DNA from: Armatimonadota bacterium
Lineage (GTDB): Bacteria; Sysuimicrobiota; Sysuimicrobiia; Sysuimicrobiales; Humicultoraceae
Direction: 5' to 3'
Assembly: GCA_031459855.1 (NCBI GenBank)
Contig: JAVKHP010000001.1
Location: forward strand, 230,059-294,058
Length of the DNA: 64,000 nt
Both the position numbers and the translations under genes were made by a program. Each line of letters begins with the position of its first letter. Position 1 is the first letter of the stretch. Below, piece by piece: positions 8,842 through 18,136 of the stretch. The notes under the pieces were generated by a model. The model saw nothing but the letters and a program-made list of their open reading frames with translations, did not search any database and had not been told where the DNA came from.

Positions 8842-10127
8842 CTTCCCACCCCCGCCGCCGTCTTCCCCAGCACCTCGTCGGGGTGCGCCAGCCGGCCCAG
8901 CACGGCGCTGGCGGCGGCGACGGCCGGCCCCGAGAGGTAGACCTTGCTCTCGCGGTGGCCCATGCGGCCCACGAAGTTGCGCGACGAGGTCGAGACGCAC
9001 ACCTCGCCGGCCGCCAGCACCCCCATGTGCCCGCCGATGCACGGCCCGCAGGTCGACGCGCTGACCACCGCGCCGGCGTCGAGGAAGATCTTGATGAGCC
9101 CTTCCTCCAGCGCCTGCCGGTAGATGGCGGGCGTGGCCGGGATCACCAGCATGCGGGTGCGCGGGTGCACGCTGCGGCCCTCCAGCAGGCGCGCGGCCAC
9201 CCGCAGGTCCTCGAGCCGGCCGTTGGTGCACGTGCCGATGAACACCTGGTCGACCGGCACGCCCGCCGCCTCGCGCACGGGCACGACGTTGCCCGGCGAC
9301 GAGGGCGCCGAGACCACCGGCTCGAGGCGGCTGGTGTCGTACTCGACCACCCGGGCGTACTCGGCGTCGGGGTCGGCGAACACCGGCGTAAACGGCCGCC
9401 GCGCCCGGGGCCGCACCCAGTCGAGCACCACGTCGTCGGGCTCCATGATGCCGTTCTTGCCGCCGGCCTCGACCGCCATGTTGGTGATGCTGAACCGCTC
9501 GTCCATGGTGAGGTGGCGCAGCGCCTCGCCGGCGAACTCCATGGCGCAGTAGCGCGCGCCGTCGACGCCGATGTCGCCGATGATGCGCAGCACCAGGTCC
9601 TTGCCGGTCACCCAGGGCGCGGGACGGCCCCGGAAGACGAAGCGCAGGGTCTCGGGCACGCGGAACCACAGGCGCCCGGTGGCCATCACCGCCGCCAGGT
9701 CGGAGGACCCCACGCCGGTGGCGAACGCGCCCAGGGCCCCGTGGTTGCACGTGTGGGAGTCGGCGCCGACGAACACCTCGCCGGGCAGCACGAATCCCTG
9801 CTCGGCCAGCAGCACGTGCGCGATGCCCGCCCGCCCCACCTCGAAGTAGTGCGGCAGCGCGTGGCGACGGGCGAACTCGCGCATGATCTTGCACTGCTCG
9901 GCCGAGGCGATGTCCTTGTTGGGCGCGTAGTGGTCGGGCACCAGGGCGACCCGGTCGGGGTCGAACACGGTTTCCACGCCGGTCCGCTCGAACTCGCGGA
10001 TCGCCAGCGGCGCCGTGATGTCGTTGGCGAAGCAGAAGTCGACCCGGGCCTCGACCAGGTCGCCCGGACGCACCCGGGGCAGGTCGGCGTGCGCGGCCAG
10101 GATCTTCTCGGTCAGCGTCATGCCCAT
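8838..10127 (-). CDS. leuC: 3-isopropylmalate dehydratase large subunit
   Basis: The 429-aa large subunit of the [4Fe-4S] isomerase that converts 2- to 3-isopropylmalate. Cluster cysteines are in [24 protein letters not shown] and [12 protein letters not shown]. Length and the [12 protein letters not shown] start match the archaeal/HacA-like short LeuC group rather than the about 470-aa enterobacterial type. ATG 10127 (MGMTLTEK) is given; ATG 10121, which overlaps the leuA stop as ATGA, is equally possible. The substrate may also include the citramalate/citraconate pair given the adjacent cimA. Confidence 0.94.
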   Translation of the reverse strand: MGMTLTEKILAAHADLPRVRPGDLVEARVDFCFANDITAPLAIREFERTGVETVFDPDRVALVPDHYAPNKDIASAEQCKIMREFARRHALPHYFEVGRAGIAHVLLAEQGFVLPGEVFVGADSHTCNHGALGAFATGVGSSDLAAVMATGRLWFRVPETLRFVFRGRPAPWVTGKDLVLRIIGDIGVDGARYCAMEFAGEALRHLTMDERFSITNMAVEAGGKNGIMEPDDVVLDWVRPRARRPFTPVFADPDAEYARVVEYDTSRLEPVVSAPSSPGNVVPVREAAGVPVDQVFIGTCTNGRLEDLRVAARLLEGRSVHPRTRMLVIPATPAIYRQALEEGLIKIFLDAGAVVSASTCGPCIGGHMGVLAAGEVCVSTSSRNFVGRMGHRESKVYLSGPAVAAASAVLGRLAHPDEVLGKTAAGVGR

Positions 10128-11665
10128 GCCGGGGTCCCCGTGCGCTCGGCGGCCTCGCGCGCGGCCACCAGCCGGTTGATGGCGTCGAGGTAGGCCCGCA
10201 CGCTGGCCTCGAGGATGTCGGTGCTGCTGGCGCGGCCGGTCACCACCACCGCGCCGTCGCGCACCCGCACCGTGACCTCGCCCAGGGCGTCGGTGCCGCC
10301 GGTGACCGCGCGGATGGCGTAGTCGACCAGCTGGGCCGCGGTGCCCGTCAGTCGGTTCACCGCGGCGCACAACGCGTCGACCGGCCCGTCGCCGGTGCCC
10401 GCCTCGGTCACCACGCCCCCGGGCGTCTCCAGGGTGACCGTGGCGGCCGGGGCGGAGGCGGTGCCGGTGGAGACCTGGAAGGCCCGCAGCACGAACCGCG
10501 CCGGCACGTCGTGGCGGACCTCTTCGTCGACCAGCGCCAGGATGTCGTCGAGGGTCACCTGCTTCTTGCGGTCGGCGACCTCTTTGAAGCGCTGGAAGGC
10601 ACGGCTGAGCGCCTCCTCGTCGAGCCGCACCCCGTGGTCTTCCAATGCCTTGCGGAAGGCGTGGCGGCCCGAGTGCTTGCCCAGCACCAGGCGGTTGGTG
10701 GGCAGGCCGACGTCCTCGGGGCGCATGATCTCGTAGGTGGCGCGGTTGACCAGCACGCCGTGCTGGTGGATGCCCGCCTCGTGGGCGAAGGCGTTCTCGC
10801 CGACGACGGCCTTGTTGGGCTGCACGGCGATGCCGGTGATGGCCGTCAGCAGGCGGCTGGTGCGGTAGAGCTTGGTGGTGTCCACGCGGGTCGCCAGCTT
10901 GAAGACGTCGCGGCGCGTGCGCAGGGCCATGACGATCTCCTCGAGGGCCGCGTTGCCCGCGCGCTCGCCGATGCCGTTGATGGTGCACTCCACCTGCCGG
11001 GCCCCGGCGCCCACGCCCGCCAGCGAGTTGGCCACGGCCAGGCCCAGGTCGTTGTGGCAGTGGACGCTCCAGACGACCTTGTCGCTGTCGGGGATGCGCG
11101 CCCGCAGCGTCTGGAACAGCGCGGCGTACTCGCCCGGGGTGGTGTAGCCCACGGTGTCGGGCACGTTGATGGTGGTGGCGCCGGCCCGGATCGCCACGTC
11201 GAAGATGCGGCAGAGGAAGTCGATCTCGGAGCGGGTGGCGTCCTCGGCCGAGAACTCCACGTCGTCGCAGAAGCGGCGGGCCTGCCGCACGGCCGCGTCG
11301 GCCGCCGCGACCACCTCGTCGGGGCGCATGCGCAGCTTGTCGCGCATGTGGATCGGCGAGGTGGCGATGAAGACGTGCACCCGGGGTCGGGCCGCGGGCC
11401 GCAGCGCCTCGATGGCCGCCTCCACGTCCTTGGGGTTGGCGCGGGCCAGGCCGGCGACGGTCACCTCGCGGAGCTCGCGGGCGATGGTGCGCACGCCCTC
11501 GAGATCACCGGGTGAGGAGATGGGGAACCCCGCCTCGATGACGTCCACGCGCAACGCCTCGAGCTGACGGGCGAGCTCGAGCTTCTCGGCCGGCGTCATG
11601 GAGAAGCCGGGGGACTGCTCGCCGTCCCGCAGGGTCGTGTCGAAGATGCGCACGTGGTCGTCCAT
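10118..11665 (-). CDS. leuA: 2-isopropylmalate synthase
   Basis: Commits 2-ketoisovalerate plus acetyl-CoA to leucine. The 515-aa protein has the catalytic [27 protein letters not shown], metal HxH in [16 protein letters not shown] and the [18 protein letters not shown] loop. The bacterial C-terminal regulatory domain is complete (from about residue 390), so leucine feedback is expected. The start ATG follows the ilvN 3' end by 57 bases with a GGAGGCG-like site. Order after ilvN and before leuC fits one transcript. Confidence 0.96.
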   Translation of the reverse strand: MDDHVRIFDTTLRDGEQSPGFSMTPAEKLELARQLEALRVDVIEAGFPISSPGDLEGVRTIARELREVTVAGLARANPKDVEAAIEALRPAARPRVHVFIATSPIHMRDKLRMRPDEVVAAADAAVRQARRFCDDVEFSAEDATRSEIDFLCRIFDVAIRAGATTINVPDTVGYTTPGEYAALFQTLRARIPDSDKVVWSVHCHNDLGLAVANSLAGVGAGARQVECTINGIGERAGNAALEEIVMALRTRRDVFKLATRVDTTKLYRTSRLLTAITGIAVQPNKAVVGENAFAHEAGIHQHGVLVNRATYEIMRPEDVGLPTNRLVLGKHSGRHAFRKALEDHGVRLDEEALSRAFQRFKEVADRKKQVTLDDILALVDEEVRHDVPARFVLRAFQVSTGTASAPAATVTLETPGGVVTEAGTGDGPVDALCAAVNRLTGTAAQLVDYAIRAVTGGTDALGEVTVRVRDGAVVVTGRASSTDILEASVRAYLDAINRLVAAREAAERTGTPAWA

Positions 11666-11722
11666 CGGTTCGCCTCCTGTCGCGGCGGCCCGCCGCCCGG
11701 CTCGTGGCCGGGGCGGCGGCGA

Positions 11723-12220
11723 CTACGTGTTCTGCGGCCCCCGCACCAGGGTCACCTGGCCGGTGCGGGCCATCTCCCGGATGCCGTACTTCTTGAGCAG
11801 CTCGACGATGGCGTCGACCTTCTCGCTGCGCCCGGTGACCTCGAGGGTCAGCGTCCGGTCGGTCAGGTCGACGACGCTGGCCCGGAAGACGTTGGCGATC
11901 TCCATGATCTCCAGGCGGGTGCCCGGCGTGACGTTCACCTTCACCAGCGCCAGCTCGCGGTCGACGGTGGGGGTGCCGTCCACCGCCGTGGCCCGCAGCA
12001 CCTCCACCAGCTTGCGCAGCTGCTTGGCGAACGACTCGGTGCGGTCGGGCGGGGTGTCCACGACGATGGTCATGCGCGAGATCGACGGGTCCTCGGTGGG
12101 CCCCACCGAGAGGCTGTGGATGTTCACCCCGCGCCGGCGGATCAACCCGGCCACGCGCACCAGGACGCCGGGCACGTTCTGCACCAGCACCGAGATGGTC
12201 GCCGCGTGTGGGTCGCTCAT
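11723..12220 (-). CDS. ilvN: acetolactate synthase small (regulatory) subunit
   Basis: The 165-aa regulatory subunit carries an N-terminal ACT domain (ISVLVQNVPGVLVRVAGLIR, then GVNIHSLSVGPTED) and the C-terminal ALS_ss_C domain (NVTPGTRLEIMEIANVF, LEVTGRSEKVDAIVELLKKY). It activates IlvB and confers valine feedback in this family. It lies 32 bases after ilvC rather than next to ilvB. Confidence 0.95.
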   Translation of the reverse strand: MSDPHAATISVLVQNVPGVLVRVAGLIRRRGVNIHSLSVGPTEDPSISRMTIVVDTPPDRTESFAKQLRKLVEVLRATAVDGTPTVDRELALVKVNVTPGTRLEIMEIANVFRASVVDLTDRTLTLEVTGRSEKVDAIVELLKKYGIREMARTGQVTLVRGPQNT

Positions 12221-12252
12221 GGTCGTCTCCCTCGCCTTGCCGCGCGCCCGGC

Positions 12253-13764
12253 CTAGCGCACCGCGATGTCCACGGGCGGCCGCATGGCCGCCAGCTGCGC
12301 CAGCACGTCGTGGATCGGGTGGTCGCGAAACGCCGCCACCAGCGCGGGGTCGGCGGGCTGCGTCTCGGCCCGCGGGTAGGCGATCTGGCTCAGCAGCGCC
12401 TCGAAGCGCGGCCCCCACTTGCGCGTGCCCAGGCGCGCCGTGGTGGAGCAGTTGTCGACCATGTAGGCCACGCCCCGCGCGTGCATGTAGGGCAGCAGCG
12501 AGTCCACCGCCTCGATCACCGACTCGTTGGCGATCTCGGAGTAGGGGTGGCCGCGGGCGATGAGCAGGTCGATCTGGGCCATCATGGTGCCCAGGAACGT
12601 GCCCGCGGTGAACGCATGCACCTCGGCGCCACTGCGGCTGCGGGCGGCGCGCACCTCGGCGCCCACCTTCCACATGCCGCTGCCCTCGATGGGCGGCATC
12701 GGGTACTCGGCCAGGCGCTTGGTGGCCATCACCACGCTGCGCAGCTCGTTGCCCGAGGCCACCTCGTCGTAGATCTCGACCAGCAGGGGCCAGGTCACCT
12801 GGTAGGCGGCGGTGTAGGCCCGCTCGAACTCGTCGCGCTCGGCCGGCGCCAGGCGCTCGTAGACCGCGCGCAGCCCGCCCTTGGAGATGGCGGCGGCGAT
12901 GGGACCGGTGATGCTCTCGCACGCGTGGACGAACGCCTCGTGGGGCGCGTACCCGCGGCCCAGGTAGTGGCGGTACAGGCTCTCCACGATGCCCCAGACG
13001 GCGCCCAGCAGGATCGCCCGCTCGCCGAAGATGTCGGAGAGGTATTCGGAGCGCAGCGTGGTCTTGAAGGTGTACGGCGCGCCCAGGCCCACCGACCACG
13101 CCAGCGCGATGTCGGTGGCCCGCCCGTCGACGTCCTGCTCGACCGCGAACGAGGTGTTGATGCCGGCGCCGTTCAGCTCGCGGCCCTGCTCGTACAGGCG
13201 CCGGACCGACGGCCCCATGCCCTTGGGACAGACCCCCACCACGTTGACGTGCGGCGGCCAGGTGGCGCCCACGTTGCGCAGGTGGCCGAGCAGGAAGCCG
13301 TGGGACAGGCCCAGGGTCGCGCCGGGCCGCAGCGCCTCGAAGATGCGGGGGTAGAGCTCGGCCTGGGCGGCATCGGCGATCAGCAGCAGCACCAGGTCGG
13401 CGCGGGCGATGACGTCGAACATCTCGCCCAAGGTGCCGTCGGCCTCGGTGAAGCCCGCCTGCCGGGCCGCCTCCCACGACGGCGAGCCCGCGCGCAGCCC
13501 CACCACGACGCGGATCGGCGTCCCGGCCAGCGACTCGCGCAGGTTCAGCGCCTGGGCCGGCGCCTGCGACCCCCACCCGATGACGCCGATGGTGCGGATG
13601 CCCTCCAGGGCCCGCGGGAGCAGCGGGAAGAGGTGCCGGCCGCCGCGCACGAACGACTCGCGCCGCTCGGCCAGCTCCAGCGTCTCGACCGGGAAGACCG
13701 TCGAGGTGAACGTGTTGTCGCCTGCGGCGCCGGTGGCCGCCGGCGCCCCCGTGCCCTCACGCAT
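12253..13764 (-). CDS. ilvC: ketol-acid reductoisomerase, long plant-like class II form
   Basis: Isomerises and reduces acetolactate or acetohydroxybutyrate using NADPH and Mg2+. At 503 aa it is much longer than class I bacterial IlvC (about 330 aa). Plant-type blocks are recognisable throughout: GVIGWGSQAPAQALNL, LVLLLIADAAQAELYPRIF, ILGLSHGFLLGH-like, CPKGMGPSVRRLYEQGRE, GINTSFAVEQDVDGRATD, SDIFGERAILLGAVWGIVE, and in the C-terminal half SEIANESVIEAVDSLLPYMH and MVDNCSTTARLGTRKWGPRF. The start overlaps the ilvB stop by eight bases. In most operons ilvC follows ilvN; here it lies between ilvB and ilvN. Confidence 0.95.
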   Translation of the reverse strand: MREGTGAPAATGAAGDNTFTSTVFPVETLELAERRESFVRGGRHLFPLLPRALEGIRTIGVIGWGSQAPAQALNLRESLAGTPIRVVVGLRAGSPSWEAARQAGFTEADGTLGEMFDVIARADLVLLLIADAAQAELYPRIFEALRPGATLGLSHGFLLGHLRNVGATWPPHVNVVGVCPKGMGPSVRRLYEQGRELNGAGINTSFAVEQDVDGRATDIALAWSVGLGAPYTFKTTLRSEYLSDIFGERAILLGAVWGIVESLYRHYLGRGYAPHEAFVHACESITGPIAAAISKGGLRAVYERLAPAERDEFERAYTAAYQVTWPLLVEIYDEVASGNELRSVVMATKRLAEYPMPPIEGSGMWKVGAEVRAARSRSGAEVHAFTAGTFLGTMMAQIDLLIARGHPYSEIANESVIEAVDSLLPYMHARGVAYMVDNCSTTARLGTRKWGPRFEALLSQIAYPRAETQPADPALVAAFRDHPIHDVLAQLAAMRPPVDIAVR

Positions 13765-15487
13765 CGATGATGATCTCCTTCACCGACTGGCCCGAGGGGA
13801 TCATCGGCAGGCAGTTCTCCTCCGGGTCGCACAGGACGTCGACGACGCAGGGGCGCCCCTCGGTGGCCAGGGCCTCGCGCAGGGCGGGGTCGACCTGCTC
13901 GGGCCGCTCGACGCGGATGCCGCGGCACCCGAAGACCTCGGCCAGCCGGGCGAAGTCGGGGTTGCGCAGCAGCGACGCCGACAGCCGGTTGCGGTAGAAG
14001 AACGACTGCCACTGCCGCACCATGCCCAGGGCGTTGTTGTTGAGGACGATCACCGGCAGGCTCAAGCCCCACTCGGCGGCCGTGATCAGGTCCTGCAGCG
14101 TCATCATGAACCCGCCGTCGCCCACCACGGCGATCACCTGCCGGTCGGGCACCGCGAACTTGGCGCCCATGGCCGCCGGGAAGCCGAAGCCCATGGCGCC
14201 CAGGCCGCCCGAGGTGATGAACTGTCGGGGCCCGCGCGGCTTGTACCACTGGGCCATCCACATCTGGTGCTGGCCCACGTCGGTGGTGACCACGGCCCGT
14301 CCCTCGGTGAGCCGGTGCAGCAGGTCGCAGACGTACTGATGGCTGATCACGCCGTCGCGCTGCCGGTAGCGGAACGGGTAGCGCGTGCGCCACTCGTCGA
14401 TCTGCTTCCACCAGGCATCGATCTGCGGCGGGCGCACCTTCTCGACCAGGGCGGCCAGCACCCGCTTGGCGTCGCCCACGATGGGGATGTGGGCCGGCTT
14501 GTTCTTCCCGATCTCGGCCGGGTCGATGTCGATGTGGATGAAGCGGGCCCGGGGCGCGAAGTCCTTGAGCCGCCCGGTCACCCGGTCGTCGAAGCGCACG
14601 CCCACCGCCAGGATCACGTCGGCCTCGTTGATGGCGTAGTTGGCGTAGACGCTGCCGTGCATGCCGAGCATGCCCAGGCAGTACGGGTGCGTCTCGTCCA
14701 CCGCGCCCTTGCCCATCAGCGTGAGGGCCACGGGGATGCGCGTCTTCTCCATCAGCGCTGTCAGCTCGGCGGTGGCGTTGCTGCTGATGATGCCGCCGCC
14801 GGCGTAGACGATCGGCCGCTCGGCAGCGGCCAGGGCCTCGGCTGCGGCGGCGATCTGGTTGGGGCTGCCGTCCAGCACCGGCCGGTAGCCCGGGATGGTC
14901 ACCTCGTCGGGGAACTCGAACTCGGCGGTCTCCTGAGAGACGTCGCGGGGGATGTCGATCAGTACCGGGCCGGGCCGGCCCGTGCGCGCCAGGTAGAAGG
15001 CCTGCTTCACGACCCGCGGGATGTCCGCCGTGCGCAGCACCAGCGTGTTCCACTTGGTGATGGGCATGGTGATGCCGGTCACGTCGGCTTCCTGGAAGGC
15101 GTCGTTGCCGATCACCGGCCGCGGCACCTGGCCCGTGATGGCCACGATCGGCGCCGAGTCCATCATGGCGTCGGTGATGCCGGTGACCAGGTTGGTGGCG
15201 CCGGGGCCCGAGGTGGCGGTGCACACCCCGACCCGGCCCGACGCGCGCGCGTAGCCGACCGCCGCGTGCGCGGCCACCTGCTCGTGGCGGACCAGGACGT
15301 GGCGGATGTCGGGGGCGTCGTAGAGCGCGTCGTAGATCGGCAGCGACGCGCCGCCCGGGTGCCCGAAGAGGAGCTCGACCCCCTCCCGGCGCAGCGCTTC
15401 GACCAGCGCTTGCGCGCCGGTCATGGGCTGGCGCGCCGGCTGGGTCGCCGGACGCGGGGTGCGCGGTGCCGTCATCTGTCGAGCCAT
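13757..15487 (-). CDS. ilvB: acetolactate synthase large (catalytic) subunit
   Basis: A ThDP-dependent enzyme of about 576 aa. It has the catalytic Glu in LVRHEQVAAHAAVGYARAS, the FAD region (VGVRFDDRVTGRLKDFAPRA), and the ThDP/Mg motif VVGDGGFMMTLQDLITAAEW ending with NNNALGMVRQWQ. ATG 15487 was chosen because GGAGGCGGACG precedes it; the open frame continues to 15541 without a ribosome site. It is the first gene of the operon, 172 bases after the T-box terminator, and its stop overlaps ilvC. Confidence 0.96.
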   Translation of the reverse strand: MARQMTAPRTPRPATQPARQPMTGAQALVEALRREGVELLFGHPGGASLPIYDALYDAPDIRHVLVRHEQVAAHAAVGYARASGRVGVCTATSGPGATNLVTGITDAMMDSAPIVAITGQVPRPVIGNDAFQEADVTGITMPITKWNTLVLRTADIPRVVKQAFYLARTGRPGPVLIDIPRDVSQETAEFEFPDEVTIPGYRPVLDGSPNQIAAAAEALAAAERPIVYAGGGIISSNATAELTALMEKTRIPVALTLMGKGAVDETHPYCLGMLGMHGSVYANYAINEADVILAVGVRFDDRVTGRLKDFAPRARFIHIDIDPAEIGKNKPAHIPIVGDAKRVLAALVEKVRPPQIDAWWKQIDEWRTRYPFRYRQRDGVISHQYVCDLLHRLTEGRAVVTTDVGQHQMWMAQWYKPRGPRQFITSGGLGAMGFGFPAAMGAKFAVPDRQVIAVVGDGGFMMTLQDLITAAEWGLSLPVIVLNNNALGMVRQWQSFFYRNRLSASLLRNPDFARLAEVFGCRGIRVERPEQVDPALREALATEGRPCVVDVLCDPEENCLPMIPSGQSVKEIIIDA

Positions 15488-15659
15488 CGTCCGCCTCCTG
15501 GTCGCGCAGGGTCGAGCACGCCCTGCGCGGTTCCTAACCACCCATGCGTGGTACGCCCGGGCGTAGCCGCTGCCAGCCGAGGTGTGGCGCGCACGCTGCC
15601 TGCGCGCAGGCGCGCACCCCGGCAGGGGCGCACCGTCACGCCCGCGGTGCCGCCCCCTG

Positions 15660-15704
15660 AAAAAACACGAGCGGGACGCACCCTAAGGACGGTGCGACCC
15701 GCGG
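15660..15704 (-). terminator. T-box-controlled intrinsic terminator
   Basis: On the reverse strand GCGGG-T-CGCACC pairs with GGTGCG-T-CCCGC around a seven-base loop, followed by TCGTGTTTTTT. The 5' arm overlaps the end of the T-box sequence at 15699-15712, so antiterminator and terminator are mutually exclusive. This is the standard T-box attenuation layout. Confidence 0.9.
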
Positions 15705-15912
15705 TACCACCTTAGTTCTCCCCGGACAACGCTCCCGGAGAGCCCTCGACGCCCGTAACGGGGGCTACCCGGCGAGGTCTACTGACCGGGCACACGCGCC
15801 CGGTGTTCGTCCCCGCGGCTTGGGGGCGAGATCGGTCAGGGGGCGGAAACCGGCTCGCACCAGACCCGGCTCGCTCTCTCCCGCGAGCCCTGCCGACATG
15901 TCCCCGTCACAG
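15660..15912 (-). promoter_or_regulatory. T-box leader riboswitch, probable leucine (CUC) specifier
   Basis: The conserved T-box AGGTGGTACCGCGG lies at 15699-15712 (reverse strand). Upstream, Stem I is recognisable: a distal AGAGAG...GGTGCGAGCC module at about 15853-15884 and a helix TCGG-CAGGG / CCCTG-A-CCGA. Below it, a loop is closed by GGGG/CCCC. In that loop the codon slot, followed by a purine and then the lower helix, reads CTC-G (CTC at 15828-15830), i.e. Leu. Uncharged tRNA-Leu would then stabilise the antiterminator and turn on ilvB through leuB. T-box identity is strong; the specifier is a hand-folded inference, with ATC (Ile) the nearest alternative reading. Confidence 0.88.
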
Positions 15913-16025
15913 CCTGCCGCACGACGCTGCGCCAGGACCCGGGCGCCTGCGGCACCCGGGGAGCAGCAACCTCAAACTCTCGTGAGGAATCGCGTCGCCG
16001 TGCTGGCGGTTTGAAGTTACCGCTC

Positions 16026-16055
16026 ATGCTACCCAGGGCCAGGCGGCCTTGTCAA
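16026..16055 (-). promoter_or_regulatory. sigma70-type promoter of the ilv-leu operon
   Basis: Reverse strand TTGACA (16055-16050) and TAGCAT (16031-16026) with an 18-base spacer. The predicted start near 16019 would place about 110 bases before T-box Stem I. That segment holds strong hairpins (for example CCTCA/TGAGG and CCCGGG-TGCC/GGCG-CCCGGG) of unknown role. Confidence 0.8.
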
Positions 16056-16090
16056 GCCCCCGGAGGGGCGCAAAATGCGTGGCTGGCGCC

Positions 16091-16858
16091 TCAGCTGAGG
16101 CTCAGGCCGCCGTCGACCACCAGGGTCTGGCCGGTCACGAAGTCGCCGCCGGTGACCAGCCCGACGATGGCGCGCGCCACCTCGTCGGGCGTGGCGATGC
16201 GGCCCAGCGGGTAGGAGGCGGCCGCCGCGGCCACCGCCTGGGGGTAGCGGTCGCCGAAGTGCGTCTGCATCCAGCGCGTGTCGGTGAACGCCGGCGCGAC
16301 GGCGTTGACGCGTACGCGGGGCGCCAGCGCCACTGCCAGGCCGCGCGTCAGGTAGATCAGTGCCGCCTTGGTCGCACCGTAGGCCAGCGACGACATCGTC
16401 TTGGGCGCCAGGATGCCCGAGATCGACGCCACGTTGACCACCATGCCCTCCGTGGCGGCCAGCAGCGATGCCGCGGCCCGGGTGCACCGGAACGCGCCCT
16501 TGACGTTGGTGTCGAAGAGCTCGTCCCAGACCTCGTCGGTGAGCGCCTCCAGGTCGCCCAGCGGGATCCACCGGGTGGTGCCGGCGTTGTTCACCAGCAC
16601 GTCGAGGCGGCCAAACCGGGCCTCCACCTGGCGCACCATGGCCCGCACCTCGTCGTCGCGGCGCACGTCGGCCTGCACGGGCAGGGCGTCTGCCCCCAGC
16701 GCCGTCACCTCGTGGGCCAGCGCCTCGGCCTCGGCGCGGGTGGTGCGGTAGTTGATGGCCACGCCGCGCGCCCCGGCGCGAACCAGCGCCAGGACCGTGG
16801 CGCGGCCGATGCCGGTCGCGCCGCCAGTGACCAGGGCGATGCGGTCGTGCAGGTCCAT
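16091..16858 (-). CDS. short-chain dehydrogenase/reductase (FabG-like)
   Basis: A 255-aa classical SDR. The cofactor motif is TGGATGIGRATVLALVRAGA, with a basic residue after the second strand (INYRTTRAEAE) suggesting NADP(H). NNAG, the Ser of NVASISG and YGATK complete the catalytic Ser-Tyr-Lys set, and it ends in VVDGGLSLS. ATG 16858 follows GGAGGAGGAAGG. Next to a second SDR and a Rieske dioxygenase, it may act as a dihydrodiol dehydrogenase or ketoreductase in ring catabolism. It is the last gene of the catabolic block. Confidence 0.88.
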   Translation of the reverse strand: MDLHDRIALVTGGATGIGRATVLALVRAGARGVAINYRTTRAEAEALAHEVTALGADALPVQADVRRDDEVRAMVRQVEARFGRLDVLVNNAGTTRWIPLGDLEALTDEVWDELFDTNVKGAFRCTRAAASLLAATEGMVVNVASISGILAPKTMSSLAYGATKAALIYLTRGLAVALAPRVRVNAVAPAFTDTRWMQTHFGDRYPQAVAAAAASYPLGRIATPDEVARAIVGLVTGGDFVTGQTLVVDGGLSLS

Positions 16859-16915
16859 TGGCCTTCCTCCTCCGCGTGGCGTCTCTCCACTGCGCATCCC
16901 TCGACGCTATCGGCC

Positions 16916-17686
16916 TCAGAGCGCGGTCCAGCCTCCGTCGACGACGACCGCGGCCCCGGTCATGAACGACGACTCGTCGGAAGCCAGGAAGAGCGCGACC
17001 TGCGCCACCTCCCGGGCCTGCCCGAAGCGTCCCATCGGGGTCCGGGCGATGATGTCCTGGGCCCGCGCGGGGTCGTGCACGAAGGGCTCCATCATGGGCG
17101 TGTGGATCTGGCCGGGGCACAGGCAGTTCACGCGGACGCGGTGGGGCGCGTACTCGACGGCCAGGTTGCGGGCCAGCCCCAGCACCGCGGCCTTGGAGGC
17201 GACGTAGGCGTGGTTGTGGGCGCGGTGGGCCACCAGGGCACCGATGGAGGCGGTGAGGATCACCGAGCCGCCACCGGCCTTCACGATCGCCGGGATCGCG
17301 TACCGGCAGCCGAGGAAGACACCGGTGAGGTTCACGGCCAGGATCCGCTGCCACGTCTCGAGGCTGATGCGCTCGAGGCCCACGTCGCCGCCGTCTGGCC
17401 GGCGGTCGACGATGCCGGCGTTGGCGTAGAAGACGTGGAGCCCCCCGTACCGCGCCACCGCGGCGTCCACCATCGCCCGGTTGTCCTCGGGGACCGCCAC
17501 GTCGCAGCGGACCGCCAGGCCCTCGCCGCCTGTGGCCCGGATCGCCGCCGCCGTCTTTTCCGCGGCGTCCTGGCGGACATCGGCCACCACCACGCGGGCG
17601 CCCTCGGCGGCGAACAGCAGCGCCGCCTCGCGCCCCATGCCGCCGCCGGCCCCGGTGATGAGCGCGACCTTCCCGGCCAGCCGCAT
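16916..17686 (-). CDS. short-chain dehydrogenase/reductase, candidate cis-dihydrodiol dehydrogenase
   Basis: A 256-aa SDR with TGAGGGMGREAALLFAAEGA, an Asp after strand two (VVVADVRQD) that predicts NAD+, YANAG in place of NNAG, the catalytic Ser in ILTASIGALVAHR, YVASK and the terminal VVDGGWTAL. ATG 17686 has CAGGAGG upstream. It directly follows a small protein and the dioxygenase subunits in the same direction, so oxidation of the dioxygenase's cis-diol product is plausible. Exact substrate unknown. Confidence 0.85.
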   Translation of the reverse strand: MRLAGKVALITGAGGGMGREAALLFAAEGARVVVADVRQDAAEKTAAAIRATGGEGLAVRCDVAVPEDNRAMVDAAVARYGGLHVFYANAGIVDRRPDGGDVGLERISLETWQRILAVNLTGVFLGCRYAIPAIVKAGGGSVILTASIGALVAHRAHNHAYVASKAAVLGLARNLAVEYAPHRVRVNCLCPGQIHTPMMEPFVHDPARAQDIIARTPMGRFGQAREVAQVALFLASDESSFMTGAAVVVDGGWTAL

Positions 17687-17703
17687 CGCGCCTCCTGGCT
17701 GCC

Positions 17704-17976
17704 TCACCTGTCGGGGGCGGGACGCCCGTCGTCGGGCGGCGGGGCGGCGGGGCCAAACGGGGTCGGCCCGAAGGGCGTCTCGAGGAAGCGGGTGAAGGTG
17801 TCCATGGGCTGCCAGGTCAGGCTCTCCAGGGCCAGGGCGTCCAGCCGGATCCAGTAGCCCAGCCGGGGCGAGGCGATCTCCAGGCGCTCGCCGTTGCGCG
17901 TCCGCACCTTGCGCACGCGCACGGTGGCGAACTCGTTGGTGATCTCCAACAGCTGCTCGTCGGGGTCGGCCCTCAC
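17704..17976 (-). CDS. small protein associated with ring-hydroxylating dioxygenase genes
   Basis: 90 aa, starting at GTG 17976 behind GGAGGAGGGAG. The core (ITNEFATVRVRKVRTRNGER, then LEIASPRLGYWIRLDALALE, then LTWQPMDTFTRFLETPFGP) resembles short proteins that databases often label 'dihydrodiol dehydrogenase'. It has no Rossmann fold, so that label is probably positional. No membrane segment or metal motif. Located between the dioxygenase beta subunit and an SDR, co-directional. Likely a conserved accessory protein of the dioxygenase operon. Confidence 0.6.
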   Translation of the reverse strand: MRADPDEQLLEITNEFATVRVRKVRTRNGERLEIASPRLGYWIRLDALALESLTWQPMDTFTRFLETPFGPTPFGPAAPPPDDGRPAPDR

Positions 17977-18136
17977 GGCAGGCTCCCTCCTCCCCACGCC
18001 GGTCCGGTGCCGTCGGCAAGGCCTCCACGCTGCAGGGGCCGGACCCTCTCCCAGGTATCCACGGCGCCCTCACGAGGCACGAGGTCCATGCAAAACCCGC
18101 AGAGGCGCTCTCGCCGTCCCCGGGCACCCACGGCGC

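Noticed and set aside
15836-16027. A 63-codon frame in the T-box leader as a leader peptide
   Set aside because: Its ATG lies in the -10 region of the promoter with no ribosome site, and the leader is explained by T-box RNA structure.
17704-17976. The small protein as a true dihydrodiol dehydrogenase
   Set aside because: At 90 aa with no nucleotide-binding motif it cannot be a dehydrogenase by itself; the label is likely inherited from gene context.
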